A stretch of DNA of 64,000 nucleotides from Hyphomicrobium methylovorum. Its GTDB lineage: Bacteria > Pseudomonadota > Alphaproteobacteria > Rhizobiales > Hyphomicrobiaceae. Position numbers and translations under genes: made by a program. The notes below the pieces were generated by a model. The model worked only from the letters and a program-made list of their open reading frames with translations. It was not told where the DNA came from and made no database searches. Shown here in pieces: positions 1-9,517 of the stretch; the first letter of the stretch is position 1, and each line of letters starts with the position of its first letter. Location of the stretch: assembly GCF_013626205.1 (NCBI RefSeq), contig NZ_QHJE01000001.1, forward strand, positions 2,150,501-2,214,500, read 5' to 3'.

Positions 1-639
1 CGCTTCATGTTCTTCCGCGTGGTTGCGCCGATTGCGATGTTCTTCTTTGCGCTGTTCTATTTGTACTTCGTCTACGAGACCGATTACCCGCCGATGATCA
101 ACGCCGGTATTGCATTCGGTGCGGGGTTTCTCGGCTTTTACGTGCCGAATATGTTCATCTCGAACCGTGTGCAGAAGCGCCAACAATCGATCCAGCAGGC
201 GTTTCCCGACGCGCTCGATATGCTTTTGATCTGCGTGCAGTCGGGCATGTCGGTCGAGGCGGCATTTGGTAAAGTTGGCAAAGAAATCGCACCGCAGTCG
301 ATCGAGCTTGCCGAAGAAATGACGCTGACAACGGCGGAACTTTCGTATCTGCAGGACCGTCGGCAGGCTTACGATAATCTCGCAAAGCGCACAGGTCTGC
401 CGGGCGTGAAGGGCGTTGCAACGGCGCTGGCTCAGGCTGAACGCTACGGTACGCCGGTAGGCCAGGCGCTTCGGACGATGGCCAAGGAGAACCGCGAAAT
501 TCGTCAATCGGAAGCGGAACGCAAGGCCGCCGCGTTGCCGCCGAAGCTGACGGTGCCGATGATCGTCTTCTTTCTGCCGGTGCTGTTTATCGTCATTCTT
601 GGACCAGCGGCGATGAGCTACATGGCTCTCGATAAATAA
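1..639 (+). CDS. tadC: TadC-like Flp pilus inner-membrane protein (5' truncated)
   Basis: The reading frame is open to the left edge, so the N-terminus is missing; an internal ATG lies at base 7. About 212 residues are visible, against roughly 320 for full TadC. The sequence shows two N-terminal hydrophobic segments, then the type II secretion F-domain core (FPDALDMLLICVQSGMSVE), and a C-terminal hydrophobic segment (PMIVFFLPVLFIVILGP). TadC and TadB form the inner-membrane platform of the Flp/Tad adhesive pilus. The TadD-like lipoprotein gene downstream on the opposite strand supports a tad locus whose other genes lie left of the window. A rho-independent terminator follows at 674. Confidence 0.87.
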   Translation, partial: RFMFFRVVAPIAMFFFALFYLYFVYETDYPPMINAGIAFGAGFLGFYVPNMFISNRVQKRQQSIQQAFPDALDMLLICVQSGMSVEAAFGKVGKEIAPQSIELAEEMTLTTAELSYLQDRRQAYDNLAKRTGLPGVKGVATALAQAERYGTPVGQALRTMAKENREIRQSEAERKAAALPPKLTVPMIVFFLPVLFIVILGPAAMSYMALDK

Positions 640-673
640 GCGCGCTGCCGCGCATAGGTATGGTGTTGCGTTG

Positions 674-708
674 AGCCCCGACCGGTTGATCCGGCCGGGG
701 CTTTTCTT
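674..708 (+). terminator. Rho-independent terminator after tadC
   Basis: An inverted repeat AGCCCCGACCGG / CCGGCCGGGGCT with a 5-base loop is followed by TTTTCTT. It lies 35 bases after the tadC stop and closes the rightward pilus operon. Confidence 0.8.
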
Positions 709-765
709 GTTTGGCCGGGAGCGCGAGGTTTCGTCAGTGAGATCAGCTTCGGTTGCACAAAGCAA

Positions 766-790
766 AACGCCTCCGAAGAACGGAGGCGTT
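766..790 (-). terminator. Rho-independent terminator after the TadD-like gene
   Basis: A perfect 10-bp stem (AACGCCTCCG / CGGAGGCGTT, loop AAGAA) is followed on the minus strand by TTTGC. It sits 36 bases beyond the stop of the leftward lipoprotein gene. Confidence 0.7.
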
Positions 791-826
791 GAAATTGCGT
801 TGTGACCTTCGAGAGTGCGGTTTCAA

Positions 827-1819
827 TCAGAAGCCGCGGCTGCTGCCAGCGGCAGGCACCGGATCGGAAAGACTTGTCGTCTCCCAGAGGCTCGGAGACG
901 CGGGCAACGGTTTTACGGCGGTTGCCAACTGAACTTCGGCAGCGCGCGGCTGTGGCGGGGTTTCGGCGCGTGCAACGGAAGTTTGAGCCGCGAAGCTCTT
1001 GGCGTCCGGCATCTCCGTCTTTGCATCGAGGCGAACCATCTGCTTCAGGTAGCTGGCGTTTGCTGAAGCGACGTCTGTTTGCAGAACGCTGGATGCGATC
1101 GATTTCGATTCCTCATAACGCCCCTGCAGGCCGAGGACCAGCGCGAGGTTCTCGCGGACTTTCGGCGTGGCCCCTTGCGTGGTTGAAGCCTGGCGGAGGA
1201 TCTGCTCGGCCGTCTTCGGATCGCCCATCATTGCGTGAGCCATCGCGAGGTTGCTCATAACCGACGGGTTGTCGGGCGCGATCGTAAGGGCGCGTTCGTA
1301 ATAGGGGATCGCTTCGCCGTATTTGCCTTGCTTCGCCAAAACGGTTCCGCGCGCCGAGACGACGCGCCAATCAGGCTTCGTCGGATCATCGGCTGCTGCG
1401 AGAAGCTGGCTCGCGACGTTCACCTGATCGAGTTCCAGCGCAAGGCGTCCGTATTCGCCTGCGAGCTGGGGATCGTTGCCGTGAATCGTGCTTGCCTGCT
1501 GCAGCACGGTGAGCGCTTTACGCTTTTCGCCGAGCGCTTTCAGGTTTTTCGCGTAATTGATCGCGGGCTGAACTTCGGTCGGCTTCTTGGCGTATTCCGC
1601 GCCCCAGTAGGTGGTCGCGCGCTGCAGTTCCGTTTGCGGCGTTTTGGGCTCGCTTTCGGTCGGCGCGGGCGTTTCAGACTTCAGCGCGACCTGCTTTAGG
1701 AGGTCCGGCGAAGCCGAACAGGCGCTCAGCATCAGTGCGGCGGTTACGCTGGCGAGAACGCCAAACGGGGGCGCTTTGCGGTATGCTAAGGCAGCGAAAT
1801 TGGGGCGCGCGGTGCGCAT
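827..1819 (-). CDS. TPR-repeat lipoprotein, TadD-like
   Basis: A protein of about 330 residues. The start at 1819 is chosen because it gives a clean lipoprotein signal peptide: MRTARP, a hydrophobic stretch, then the lipobox LSAC. A GGAG ribosome site lies about 10 bases upstream. Residues from about 60 to 250 form tetratricopeptide repeats, for example GKYGEAIPYYERALTIAPDN. TadD is the outer-membrane pilotin-like TPR lipoprotein of Tad pilus systems, and the adjacent tadC supports that role. The C-terminal 80 residues are low-complexity and rich in Ala and Pro. A longer upstream start (1900) exists but would bury the signal peptide. Confidence 0.75.
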   Translation of the reverse strand: MRTARPNFAALAYRKAPPFGVLASVTAALMLSACSASPDLLKQVALKSETPAPTESEPKTPQTELQRATTYWGAEYAKKPTEVQPAINYAKNLKALGEKRKALTVLQQASTIHGNDPQLAGEYGRLALELDQVNVASQLLAAADDPTKPDWRVVSARGTVLAKQGKYGEAIPYYERALTIAPDNPSVMSNLAMAHAMMGDPKTAEQILRQASTTQGATPKVRENLALVLGLQGRYEESKSIASSVLQTDVASANASYLKQMVRLDAKTEMPDAKSFAAQTSVARAETPPQPRAAEVQLATAVKPLPASPSLWETTSLSDPVPAAGSSRGF

Positions 1820-2006
1820 TGGGGTCGTCTCCGTGGCGGGGATTCGCGGTCCAACGCCAGCGAATCTTTGAGCGTCAGTTTCCGGGGCACGCGTCAACAA
1901 ACGCTTAAGGTTCTGCTCCCGGTCGTGATAGCTGATGCAACTCAGCCCTTACGCCGCGAGCCACCGGCTTGCGGCGATGGGCGGACTCCGTGTTGGATGG
2001 AGAGAT

Positions 2007-3452
2007 ATGAAGCGAGCGATGGGTGCGATGGTTCAAACTACTGCTTGGTCGGTTCGGGATGTTTTCGAGATGGGGGCCGGGGAGCCCTCGGATATTCCGG
2101 TTTATCTTTCACGTTCGTCCGATCCGGATGCGCTTGCCGGGCTCGATGCGCGCCAGCGGGCGTGGCTCGGCGCGCAAAAGTTTTCAGGAGCGGCCAAGCG
2201 GCATGTGTTGATCCCGAATGCGGACGGCGGAATCGGCGCCGTTGTCTTCGGGCTGGGTGACGGTCAGCAGGGTGAGCCGAGCGGACCGTCGGAACTTGCC
2301 ATGGGGCTGCTCGCGCAGGCGTTACCAAGCGGCGTCTACGCGCTGGCGACGGAAACGTCGGACCGTGAAGCTGCGTTGCTGGGCTGGGCGCTCGGTGCGT
2401 ATGCTTTCAAACGCTATCGTGCGCAGAAGAATGGGAACGCGAAGCCTGCCAGACTCCGTTTCGATGGCGCGGATGCGGAGCGGATCATTTCCACGGCGGA
2501 AGGCATCTGGTTCGGCCGCGATCTCATCAACACGCCTGCATCCGATATGGGTCCAGCGGAGATCGAAGACGCTGTGCGTGAGTTGGCGGAGCGGCATGGC
2601 GCGAGGGTTACGTCCGTTGTCGGCGATGCACTTCTCGAACAGAACTATCCGCTCATTCACGCTGTTGGGCGCGCCAGCCCAAGGCCGCCGCGATTGATCG
2701 ATTTGACGTGGGGCTCGAAGGACGCGCGGAAAATCACGCTTGTTGGCAAGGGCATCAGCTTCGACACCGGCGGTCTCGATGTGAAGCCGGCGAGCGGCAT
2801 GCTGCTGATGAAGAAGGACATGGGCGGAGCAGCAACAGCGCTTGCCGTTGCGCATATGATCATGTCCGAAAAGCTCGATTGCCGGCTGCGTGTGTTGATC
2901 CCATCGGCGGAGAATTCCATCGGCGGGGATGCGTTCCGTCCCGGAGATGTGCTGGCAAGCCGCGGCGGCCTTTCCGTCGAGATTGGTAATACGGATGCTG
3001 AGGGTCGCCTAGTTCTGGCGGATGCGCTGGCGCTGGCGGACAGCGAAGAGCCGGAGAGCATTTTTGTTTTCGCGACGCTAACGGGCGCGGCGCGAAGTGC
3101 GCTTGGTCCCGACCTTCCCGCGTTCTTCACCGACGATGAAGGTTTGGCCGCGGAGTTGCCGCCGCTTGCCGCCGCGATTGGCGATCCCGTGTGGCGTATG
3201 CCGCTCTGGGATGGATACAATCGGCATCTCGACAGCAGCGTTGCGGATATCAACAACGTATGGGAGTCGCCGTTTGCCGGTGCGATTACTGCGGCGCTGT
3301 TTCTGAAACGGTTTGTTAGCAAGGCCCGGCGTTTCGCCCATTTCGATCTTTATGGCTGGCGCCCGGCGCCGCGTCCGCTTGGGCCGAAAGGCGGTGAGCC
3401 TCAAAGCGCGCGGGCCGTGATCGCGCAATTGCGACGGGAGCTTCAGGCGTGA
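2007..3452 (+). CDS. M17 family leucyl aminopeptidase
   Basis: About 481 residues. This is a cytosolic dimetal exopeptidase that removes N-terminal residues from peptides. The C-terminal catalytic domain carries the metal and catalytic motifs [15 protein letters not shown] and [13 protein letters not shown] (near residue 328), which define family M17. The ATG at 2007 has a good GGAGAG ribosome site; an in-frame ATG at 1935 without one would add 24 residues. The divergent N-terminal domain fits the alphaproteobacterial peptidase B-like branch better than E. coli PepA. The stop overlaps the next start (GTGA), so a peptidoglycan hydrolase is translationally coupled to it. Confidence 0.9.
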   Translation: MKRAMGAMVQTTAWSVRDVFEMGAGEPSDIPVYLSRSSDPDALAGLDARQRAWLGAQKFSGAAKRHVLIPNADGGIGAVVFGLGDGQQGEPSGPSELAMGLLAQALPSGVYALATETSDREAALLGWALGAYAFKRYRAQKNGNAKPARLRFDGADAERIISTAEGIWFGRDLINTPASDMGPAEIEDAVRELAERHGARVTSVVGDALLEQNYPLIHAVGRASPRPPRLIDLTWGSKDARKITLVGKGISFDTGGLDVKPASGMLLMKKDMGGAATALAVAHMIMSEKLDCRLRVLIPSAENSIGGDAFRPGDVLASRGGLSVEIGNTDAEGRLVLADALALADSEEPESIFVFATLTGAARSALGPDLPAFFTDDEGLAAELPPLAAAIGDPVWRMPLWDGYNRHLDSSVADINNVWESPFAGAITAALFLKRFVSKARRFAHFDLYGWRPAPRPLGPKGGEPQSARAVIAQLRRELQA

Positions 3453-4354
3453 GTCCCAAGGTGAATAAACCTCCGCCGCGCGCGCTCGACCCGCGGCGCA
3501 ATGTTTTCCGGCCCGATCTTGCTTCGAAGGCCCTCGAAGGGGCAGTCAAGGCCGAGCGATATGTGACGGGCGAGGCGGGAACGGTTGTTCGTGCCGCTGT
3601 TCCGCTGCGCAAAGCTCCTGATGCCGCGCGGGCATTCGAGACGGAAGCGCTCTTCTGTGAGCCGGTTACGATCTACGACGAGCAAGGCGGCTGGGCCTGG
3701 GTGCAGCTTGGCCGTGATGGTTACGTTGGCTATCTGCCTGCCGATACGGTGCGGCGCGGTACCGTTCGGCCGACGCATCGTGTGCAGACGCTCGGTACGT
3801 TCGTCTATCGTGCGCCAGATATCAAATCTCCGCCGATCATGCATCTCGCGCTCAATGCGTATCTGGCCGCGGAGTCTGGCGACGAGCATTTTCTCAAACT
3901 GGAAAACGGCGGCTTTGTCTTCACGCGGCACGCTGCGCCAGTCGAGCGATATGCGCGTGATTTCGTTGAGATCGCAGAGCGCTTTATCGGTACGCCCTAT
4001 CTTTGGGGTGGGCGCACGCATGTTGGCATCGATTGTTCCGGCCTCGTCCAGACGTCGCTCCTTGCAGCCGGACATACGGCGCCCAGGGATAGCGATATGC
4101 AGCAGTTGGAGCTTGGCGAGTCGGTTGCGGTTTCCGGAGATTTCGAGGGCCTGACGCGCGGCGATCTCGTGTTCTGGAAGGGGCACGTCGGTATCATGAT
4201 CGATGCCGTGCTTATGGTTCACGCGAATTCGCACCATATGCTGGTGGCGCTCGAACCATTACCGGAGGCTGCGCTGCGCATTGGGAAGGCTGTGGGGCCG
4301 ATCGTTGCCGTGAAGCGGCTGTCTGACCATTCCAAGCGCGTTCTGCTGGCCTGA
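3449..4354 (+). CDS. NlpC/P60 family cell-wall peptidase with SH3 domains
   Basis: 301 residues, GTG start overlapping the aminopeptidase stop by four bases. Residues about 30-160 resemble bacterial SH3 domains ([25 protein letters not shown]). The C-terminal part is an NlpC/P60 cysteine peptidase: catalytic Cys196 in GIDCSGLVQ, His in KGHVGIMID, and a further polar residue near HANSHH. Family members cleave D-glutamyl-diaminopimelate links in murein peptides. No signal peptide is visible, so it may act on imported or recycled muropeptides. Pairing with an M17 aminopeptidase suggests joint murein peptide turnover (inference). Confidence 0.88.
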   Translation: MSPKVNKPPPRALDPRRNVFRPDLASKALEGAVKAERYVTGEAGTVVRAAVPLRKAPDAARAFETEALFCEPVTIYDEQGGWAWVQLGRDGYVGYLPADTVRRGTVRPTHRVQTLGTFVYRAPDIKSPPIMHLALNAYLAAESGDEHFLKLENGGFVFTRHAAPVERYARDFVEIAERFIGTPYLWGGRTHVGIDCSGLVQTSLLAAGHTAPRDSDMQQLELGESVAVSGDFEGLTRGDLVFWKGHVGIMIDAVLMVHANSHHMLVALEPLPEAALRIGKAVGPIVAVKRLSDHSKRVLLA

Positions 4355-4834
4355 TTAGCGTTCGTAGGCAAGAAAGCGGTGAGCGGTGCGCTCTTCAGAG
4401 TCGAGCAGTACGTCGAGATTCTGCGGAACGATGCGGCGCTGGCCGATCCAGTCTCGGTTGTCGCCAAGCGAAACGCGCATCTCGACCATGAGAAGAACTT
4501 TCGTCAGCGCGTTCAGCGTTTCGATGCGTTCGACGTTTCCAACCCTGACGGCGCGGGCGAGGCGCGGGAACAGGTCGAAGTGTTCGATTGGGAGATCGGA
4601 ATGGCGTTCGCCCGCAAGCTCGAGCGTGAACGTCTGGTTGGCGCTCAGCATCAGAGCGAACGGACACGCCCCCGAAAAATGCGGCACCACCTCGATGCGC
4701 CAGTAACGCGGTGAGGCACCGATGTCGATGTCGGCGCAGTGGCGCGTGGTTTCGGCCCAGGTTTCGAGTTCGACCAGAGTGCTTTCGAGGCGCTCACGGA
4801 AGACGTCATCTGGCAGCATCGTGTGTTCCTGCAT
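4355..4834 (-). CDS. Conserved hypothetical protein
   Basis: 159 residues, convergent with the NlpC/P60 gene and directly abutting its stop. I recognise no domain. The protein is soluble and acidic, with no signal peptide or membrane segment; it contains a beta-rich middle (PRYWRIEVVPHF, NQTFTLELAGERH). A second ATG five codons in (MLPDD, base 4819) is an equally good start. Coding is supported by codon use like that of the neighbours and absence of a better frame. Confidence 0.65.
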   Translation of the reverse strand: MQEHTMLPDDVFRERLESTLVELETWAETTRHCADIDIGASPRYWRIEVVPHFSGACPFALMLSANQTFTLELAGERHSDLPIEHFDLFPRLARAVRVGNVERIETLNALTKVLLMVEMRVSLGDNRDWIGQRRIVPQNLDVLLDSEERTAHRFLAYER

Positions 4835-4892
4835 CAGCGGCTTGGATGTCGGAGAATAGCCGATCTGCCGATTGCGGGAAGAGGTGACAATT

Positions 4893-5528
4893 TCAGGATG
4901 CGAGCGCCTTTGCCAGCTCTTCGTCTTTCGCGAGTGCGCTCTTGAATGCCGGGCGGCTCGTCATGCGTTCGATATAGCTTGAGAACTCAGGTTTCTCGGG
5001 GAGAAGCTTGAACATCGTCAGGTATCGCACGGCGGAGCCGATGACGACATCGGCGGCGGAGAAGCGGTCGCCCAGAACATAGGGGCCGTTGCCAATGGCG
5101 GCGGCGAGAGCGTTCACCGTATCGTCGTATGAGCCGTATCCAAGCGCCGATGACGGAAACCCGGCAGGCGTGTTGCGCGCTTTGTCCATAACGGCAGGTT
5201 CGATCGCAGCGTGATTGAAGACGATCCAACGCAGGTAGGTGCCGCGTGCGGGATCGGTGACCTCTGGCGCGAGCTTCGCATCGGAATAGAGATCGGCAAG
5301 GAAGATCGCGATCGCGCCGACTTCGGTTACGGGCGTTCCGTCTGCGGTTACCGTCGGCACCTTTCCCATCGGGTTGATGGCAAGGAACTCGGCCGATTTG
5401 TGCTCGCCCTTTTTCATGTTGAGCACTTTGAGGTCGTGCGGCGGCGAGCCCAGTTCTTCAAAGAGCCAGCGGATCGTGAACGAGCGGGTATTTGGCGCGT
5501 GGTAGTGGACGATTTTCGGAAGTGCCAT
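4893..5528 (-). CDS. Glutathione S-transferase family protein
   Basis: 211 residues. The N-terminal thioredoxin-fold half has the glutathione-site motif NPMGKVPTV followed by EVGAIAIFLADLY, where the SNAIL/TRAIL-like motif is expected. The C-terminal half is all-helical (AADVVIGSAVRYL is the N-capping motif). Family members conjugate glutathione to electrophiles or act as peroxidases or isomerases; the substrate cannot be read from the sequence. It lies 11 bases downstream of yejF and could be read through from that operon. Confidence 0.88.
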   Translation of the reverse strand: MALPKIVHYHAPNTRSFTIRWLFEELGSPPHDLKVLNMKKGEHKSAEFLAINPMGKVPTVTADGTPVTEVGAIAIFLADLYSDAKLAPEVTDPARGTYLRWIVFNHAAIEPAVMDKARNTPAGFPSSALGYGSYDDTVNALAAAIGNGPYVLGDRFSAADVVIGSAVRYLTMFKLLPEKPEFSSYIERMTSRPAFKSALAKDEELAKALAS

Positions 5529-5539
5529 GGGCGTCTCCC

Positions 5540-7174
5540 TCAGGTTGCGAGCGCGGCCCGGTGGGCGACGCGGATATCGAGCGCTGCTGCGAGGAGCGCC
5601 TTCGTATAGTCGTCCGTCGGATGCTCGAATATTTCGCGCGCGGGGCCTTCTTCGACGACCTTACCGTTGCGCATGACGATGACGTAGTTACAAAGCGCGC
5701 GGACGACGCGAAGATCGTGGCTGATGAAGAGGTATGCCAAGCCGTGCTTGTTCTGAAGGCTGCGAAGCAGATCTACGATCTGCGCCTGCACGCTCATGTC
5801 GAGGGCGCTCGTCGGTTCGTCGAGCATGACGAACTTCGGCTTTAGCACCATGGCGCGTGCGATGGCGATGCGTTGGCGCTGGCCGCCGGAAAACTCGTGC
5901 GGGTAGCGATCCTGCGCGTTCGGATCGAGGCCGACCTCAGTCAAAGCAGCGCTGACGCGTTCGCGCCGCTGCTCATCATCGAGTTCGGGGTTCTGAATCA
6001 GCAGGCCTTCTTCGATGATCTGGCCGACCGTCAGCCGCGGCGACAGCGAGCCGTAGGGATCTTGAAAGACGATCTGCATTTCCTTACGCAGCGGACGCAT
6101 CTGCTTGTTGGTCAAGCCGTCGATGCGTTTGCCGACATAGGCGATGGGGCCTTCGGATGAGAGCAGCCGGAGGATCGCGAGGCCGAGGGTGGTCTTGCCG
6201 GAACCGGATTCACCGACGACGCCCAGCGTTTCGCCAGCCCTGAGTTTTAGCGACAGGCCATCAACGGCTTTGACGTGATCGACCGTCTTCTGAAGCCAGC
6301 CCTTCTTGATCGGAAACCAGACCTTGAGATTGTCTGTTTCTACGATGACGGGCCGTGTGTCGTCGGTGGAGGGCGGCATGCCTTTCGGTTCGGCAGCGAG
6401 GAGGTGGCGCGTGTAGGGGTGCTTCGGCGCGGTGAACACGTCTTCCGCCGGGCCCGTCTCAACGATTTCGCCGTTCTGCATGACGTAAACGCGATCTGCC
6501 ATGCGCCGCACGATGCCGAGGTCGTGCGTGATGAGCAGCATCGCCATGCCCATCTCTTTCTGCAGAACCTTCAGGAGCTCGAGGATCTGCGCCTGAATCG
6601 TGACGTCGAGTGCGGTGGTCGGTTCGTCAGCGATCAGGAGGTCGGGTTCGTTGGCGAGAGCGATGGCGATCATCACGCGCTGACGCTGGCCGCCGGAGAG
6701 TTGGTGCGGATAGGCGCTCAGGCGCTTCTCGGGATCGCGGATGCCGACCTTGCTCAGAAGCTCGATGACGCGGGCGCGGGTGTCTTTGTCAGATAATTTT
6801 TGGTGCAGCTTGATGATCTCGCCAACCTGCACCTCGATGGTGTGCAGTGGATTGAGCGTCGTCATCGGCTCCTGGAAGATGATCGAGATGCGGCGTCCGC
6901 GGATGGCGCGGAGTTGGGCTTCGTTGGCCTTCAGGATGTCCTTGCCTTCGAACAGGATCTCGCCCGACGGATGTGAGGCGGAGTTCGGCAGAAGGCGCAG
7001 GATCGACATGGCAGAAACGGTTTTGCCCGATCCCGACTCGCCGACGAGAGCCACAGTTTCTCCCTTGCCGACGTTGAAGGACACGTTCTTGACGACCGTA
7101 ACCGCGTCCGCGCCGTGTCCGAAAGCAACGGAGAGGTTTTGAACGTCGACGAGTGGGGCGGTGTTTTCGGACAT
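5540..7174 (-). CDS. yejF: Peptide ABC transporter ATP-binding protein (YejF type)
   Basis: 544 residues with two fused ABC ATPase domains. Each has Walker A (GESGSGKT near residues 40 and 315), a signature (LSGGQRQR and FSGGQRQR) and Walker B (LLIADEP and FVMLDEP). Fusion of the two ATPases in one chain and the order A-(A)-B-E-F identify the YejABEF branch of the oligopeptide (family 5) importers, known for microcin C and peptide uptake. It energises import through YejB/YejE. It starts three bases after the yejE stop, consistent with one operon from 13360 to 5540. Confidence 0.92.
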   Translation of the reverse strand: MSENTAPLVDVQNLSVAFGHGADAVTVVKNVSFNVGKGETVALVGESGSGKTVSAMSILRLLPNSASHPSGEILFEGKDILKANEAQLRAIRGRRISIIFQEPMTTLNPLHTIEVQVGEIIKLHQKLSDKDTRARVIELLSKVGIRDPEKRLSAYPHQLSGGQRQRVMIAIALANEPDLLIADEPTTALDVTIQAQILELLKVLQKEMGMAMLLITHDLGIVRRMADRVYVMQNGEIVETGPAEDVFTAPKHPYTRHLLAAEPKGMPPSTDDTRPVIVETDNLKVWFPIKKGWLQKTVDHVKAVDGLSLKLRAGETLGVVGESGSGKTTLGLAILRLLSSEGPIAYVGKRIDGLTNKQMRPLRKEMQIVFQDPYGSLSPRLTVGQIIEEGLLIQNPELDDEQRRERVSAALTEVGLDPNAQDRYPHEFSGGQRQRIAIARAMVLKPKFVMLDEPTSALDMSVQAQIVDLLRSLQNKHGLAYLFISHDLRVVRALCNYVIVMRNGKVVEEGPAREIFEHPTDDYTKALLAAALDIRVAHRAALAT

Positions 7175-7177
7175 CGT

Positions 7178-8395
7178 CTAGTTCTGCCTGAAGGTTTTGC
7201 GGGGATCGAGCGCGTCGCGGACCGCTTCGCCGATGAAGATCGCGAGCGACAAGATAATCGAGACCGCGACGAAGCCCGATATTCCGAGCCATGGTGCTTC
7301 GAGGTGTTTCTTGCCTTGCAGCAGAAGCTCGCCGAGCGATGGCGAGCCGGGCGGCATGCCGAGGCCCAGGAAGTCCAGTGCGGTCAGCGCGGCGATGCCG
7401 CCGGACAGCTTGAACGGCAAGAACGTGAGCGTGGCGATCATTGCGTTCGGCAGCAGGTGCTTGAACATGATCTGCCAGTCGGAAAGGCCAAGCGCGCGTG
7501 CGGCTCGGACATATTCCAGATTGCGGCCGCGCAGAAATTCCGCGCGCACAAGTCCGACGAGAGACGTCCAGCTGAAGACAAGCAGAATGCCGAGCAGCGT
7601 CCAGAAGCCCGGTATGAACAGCGATGAGATAATCAGCAGCACGAACAGTTCCGGAATCGAGTTCCAGATTTCGAGTACGCGCTGGAAGATCAGGTCCACC
7701 TTGCCGCCGAAGTAGCCTTGCACCGCGCCAGCGAGCACGCCGAGCGCGGACGATATGACCGTCAAGATCAGGCCGAACAGCACGGAGATGCGGAAGCCAT
7801 AGATGATACGCGCGACGACATCGCGGCCCTGGTTGTCGAGCCCCAGCCAGTTGGTGTTTCCGAGCTGGCGATAGCGGGCGACCTGATCGGCAGGCGCTTC
7901 GCAAAGCTTCATTGAGGATGCCCACGGAGGCGGTGCGGGATAGCCGAGGCAGATGCCGTTGTCGCCGATGCGGCCAGGGTAATCCTTGTTGATCGTGTCG
8001 TAGGAATATCGGATCGGCGGCCAGAGCATCCAGCCGTTTGCGTTGATCTCGTTTTGGATGTCGGGCGTACGGTAGTCAGTGATGGCAAGAAAGCCGCCGA
8101 ACTTTTCTTCCGGATAGTCGACCAGAACGGGGAACAGGATCTCGCCCTTGTAGCTGGCAAGGAGGGGGCGATCATTGGCGATGAATTCGGCGAACAGCGT
8201 CACCAGGAAGAGCGCCATGAAAACCTGGAACGAGCGGTAACCGAGCTTGTGCGCTTTGAAGCGTTCGAGACGGCGCCGGTTAACAGGCGACAGCGTGAAG
8301 CGGCGGCGGAACCGCTGCCAGCGAGAGCGTTGGGGTGCTGGCGGAGCCGTCGTTCCCGCTGTGGTTTCGATGCGTTCTTCGGTCTTCTGATCCAT
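7178..8395 (-). CDS. yejE: Peptide ABC transporter permease (YejE type)
   Basis: 405 residues. A cytoplasmic N-terminus (RRLERFKAHKLGYRSF) precedes one TM segment, a large periplasmic stretch with the YejE-typical SPVNRRR...DYPEEKFGGFLAITDYRTP region, and then the BPD transport domain with the EAA loop (EYVRAARALGLSDWQIMFKHLLPNA). It pairs with YejB to form the membrane channel. The gap to yejB is three bases. Confidence 0.93.
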   Translation of the reverse strand: MDQKTEERIETTAGTTAPPAPQRSRWQRFRRRFTLSPVNRRRLERFKAHKLGYRSFQVFMALFLVTLFAEFIANDRPLLASYKGEILFPVLVDYPEEKFGGFLAITDYRTPDIQNEINANGWMLWPPIRYSYDTINKDYPGRIGDNGICLGYPAPPPWASSMKLCEAPADQVARYRQLGNTNWLGLDNQGRDVVARIIYGFRISVLFGLILTVISSALGVLAGAVQGYFGGKVDLIFQRVLEIWNSIPELFVLLIISSLFIPGFWTLLGILLVFSWTSLVGLVRAEFLRGRNLEYVRAARALGLSDWQIMFKHLLPNAMIATLTFLPFKLSGGIAALTALDFLGLGMPPGSPSLGELLLQGKKHLEAPWLGISGFVAVSIILSLAIFIGEAVRDALDPRKTFRQN

Positions 8396-8398
8396 GGC

Positions 8399-9517
8399 TC
8401 AGACCTCACGCGTTTCGAAGTCAATGCGCGGATCGACGAGCGTGTAGACGAAATCCGAGAGGATGCCGACGAACAGACCAACGAGCGAGAAGATATAGAG
8501 CGAAGCGAAGACGACCGGGTAATCGCGTTTCTCGATACTCTCGAACGACAGCAGGCCGAGACCGTCGAGCGAGAAGATTGTTTCGATTAGCAGCGCGCCG
8601 GAGAAGAACGCGCTGATGAAGGCCGCGGGAAATCCGGAGATCACGAGCAGCATGGCGTTGCGGAACACGTGTCCGTAGAGCACCTGATTTTCCGTCAAGC
8701 CCTTGGCGCGTGCGGCGACGACGTATTGCTTGCGGATTTCATCGAGGAACGAGTTCTTCGTCAGGAACGTCATGGCGGTGAATGAGCCGATTGCCATTGC
8801 GATGATCGGCAGCGTCAAGTGCCAGAGGTAGTCGGTGATCTTGCCGAACGTCGAAAGCTGATCCCAGTTGTCTGAGAACAGTCCGCGCGACGGGAACCAC
8901 TGGAAGAACGACGATCCTGCGAACAAAATCAGCAGTAGCACCGCGAACAGGAAGCCGGGAATTGCGTAACCAATGACGAGGACGGCGCTGCTCCAAGTGT
9001 CGAATGGCTCGCCGTCGCGCACGGCTTTGCGAATGCCGAGCGGGATCGAGATCAGGTACGTCAGTAGCGTCATCCATATGCCGAGCGAGATGGAGACGGG
9101 CAGCTTCTCTTTTATGAGCTGCAGCACGGAGACGTCGCGGAAATAGCTTTTGCCGAAATCGAAGGTGATGAAGTTCTTCATCATCAGGAAGAAGCGTTCG
9201 TGCGCGGGCTTATCGAAGCCGAACTGCTTTTCGAGGCTTTTGATGAATGCCGGGTCGAGGCCCTGCGCGCCGCGATATTTCGAGGTGATGTTGTCTGCTC
9301 CGGCGCCAAGCTGTGCGCCGGTCGCGCCGCCGCCCAAAGCATCGCCCCCGCCGCCGCCCATCCGATTGAGCAGCGAGGAGGAATGTCCGGTCAGTTCCGC
9401 GATCATCCGTTCGACCGGGCCGCCCGGCGCGAACTGAATGATGATGAAAGAAAAGAGCATGATGCCGAACAGCGTCGGGATGACGAGCAGCAGGCGTTTC
9501 AGGAGATAGCTGGCCAT
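8399..9517 (-). CDS. yejB: Peptide ABC transporter permease (YejB type)
   Basis: 372 residues with a first TM segment directly at the N-terminus ([21 protein letters not shown]), a long periplasmic loop that includes a Gly-rich run, and the permease domain with EAA motif ([23 protein letters not shown]). Longer loop 1 than DppB is typical for YejB. Its start codon overlaps the yejA stop by one base, so translation is coupled. Confidence 0.93.
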   Translation of the reverse strand: MASYLLKRLLLVIPTLFGIMLFSFIIIQFAPGGPVERMIAELTGHSSSLLNRMGGGGGDALGGGATGAQLGAGADNITSKYRGAQGLDPAFIKSLEKQFGFDKPAHERFFLMMKNFITFDFGKSYFRDVSVLQLIKEKLPVSISLGIWMTLLTYLISIPLGIRKAVRDGEPFDTWSSAVLVIGYAIPGFLFAVLLLILFAGSSFFQWFPSRGLFSDNWDQLSTFGKITDYLWHLTLPIIAMAIGSFTAMTFLTKNSFLDEIRKQYVVAARAKGLTENQVLYGHVFRNAMLLVISGFPAAFISAFFSGALLIETIFSLDGLGLLSFESIEKRDYPVVFASLYIFSLVGLFVGILSDFVYTLVDPRIDFETREV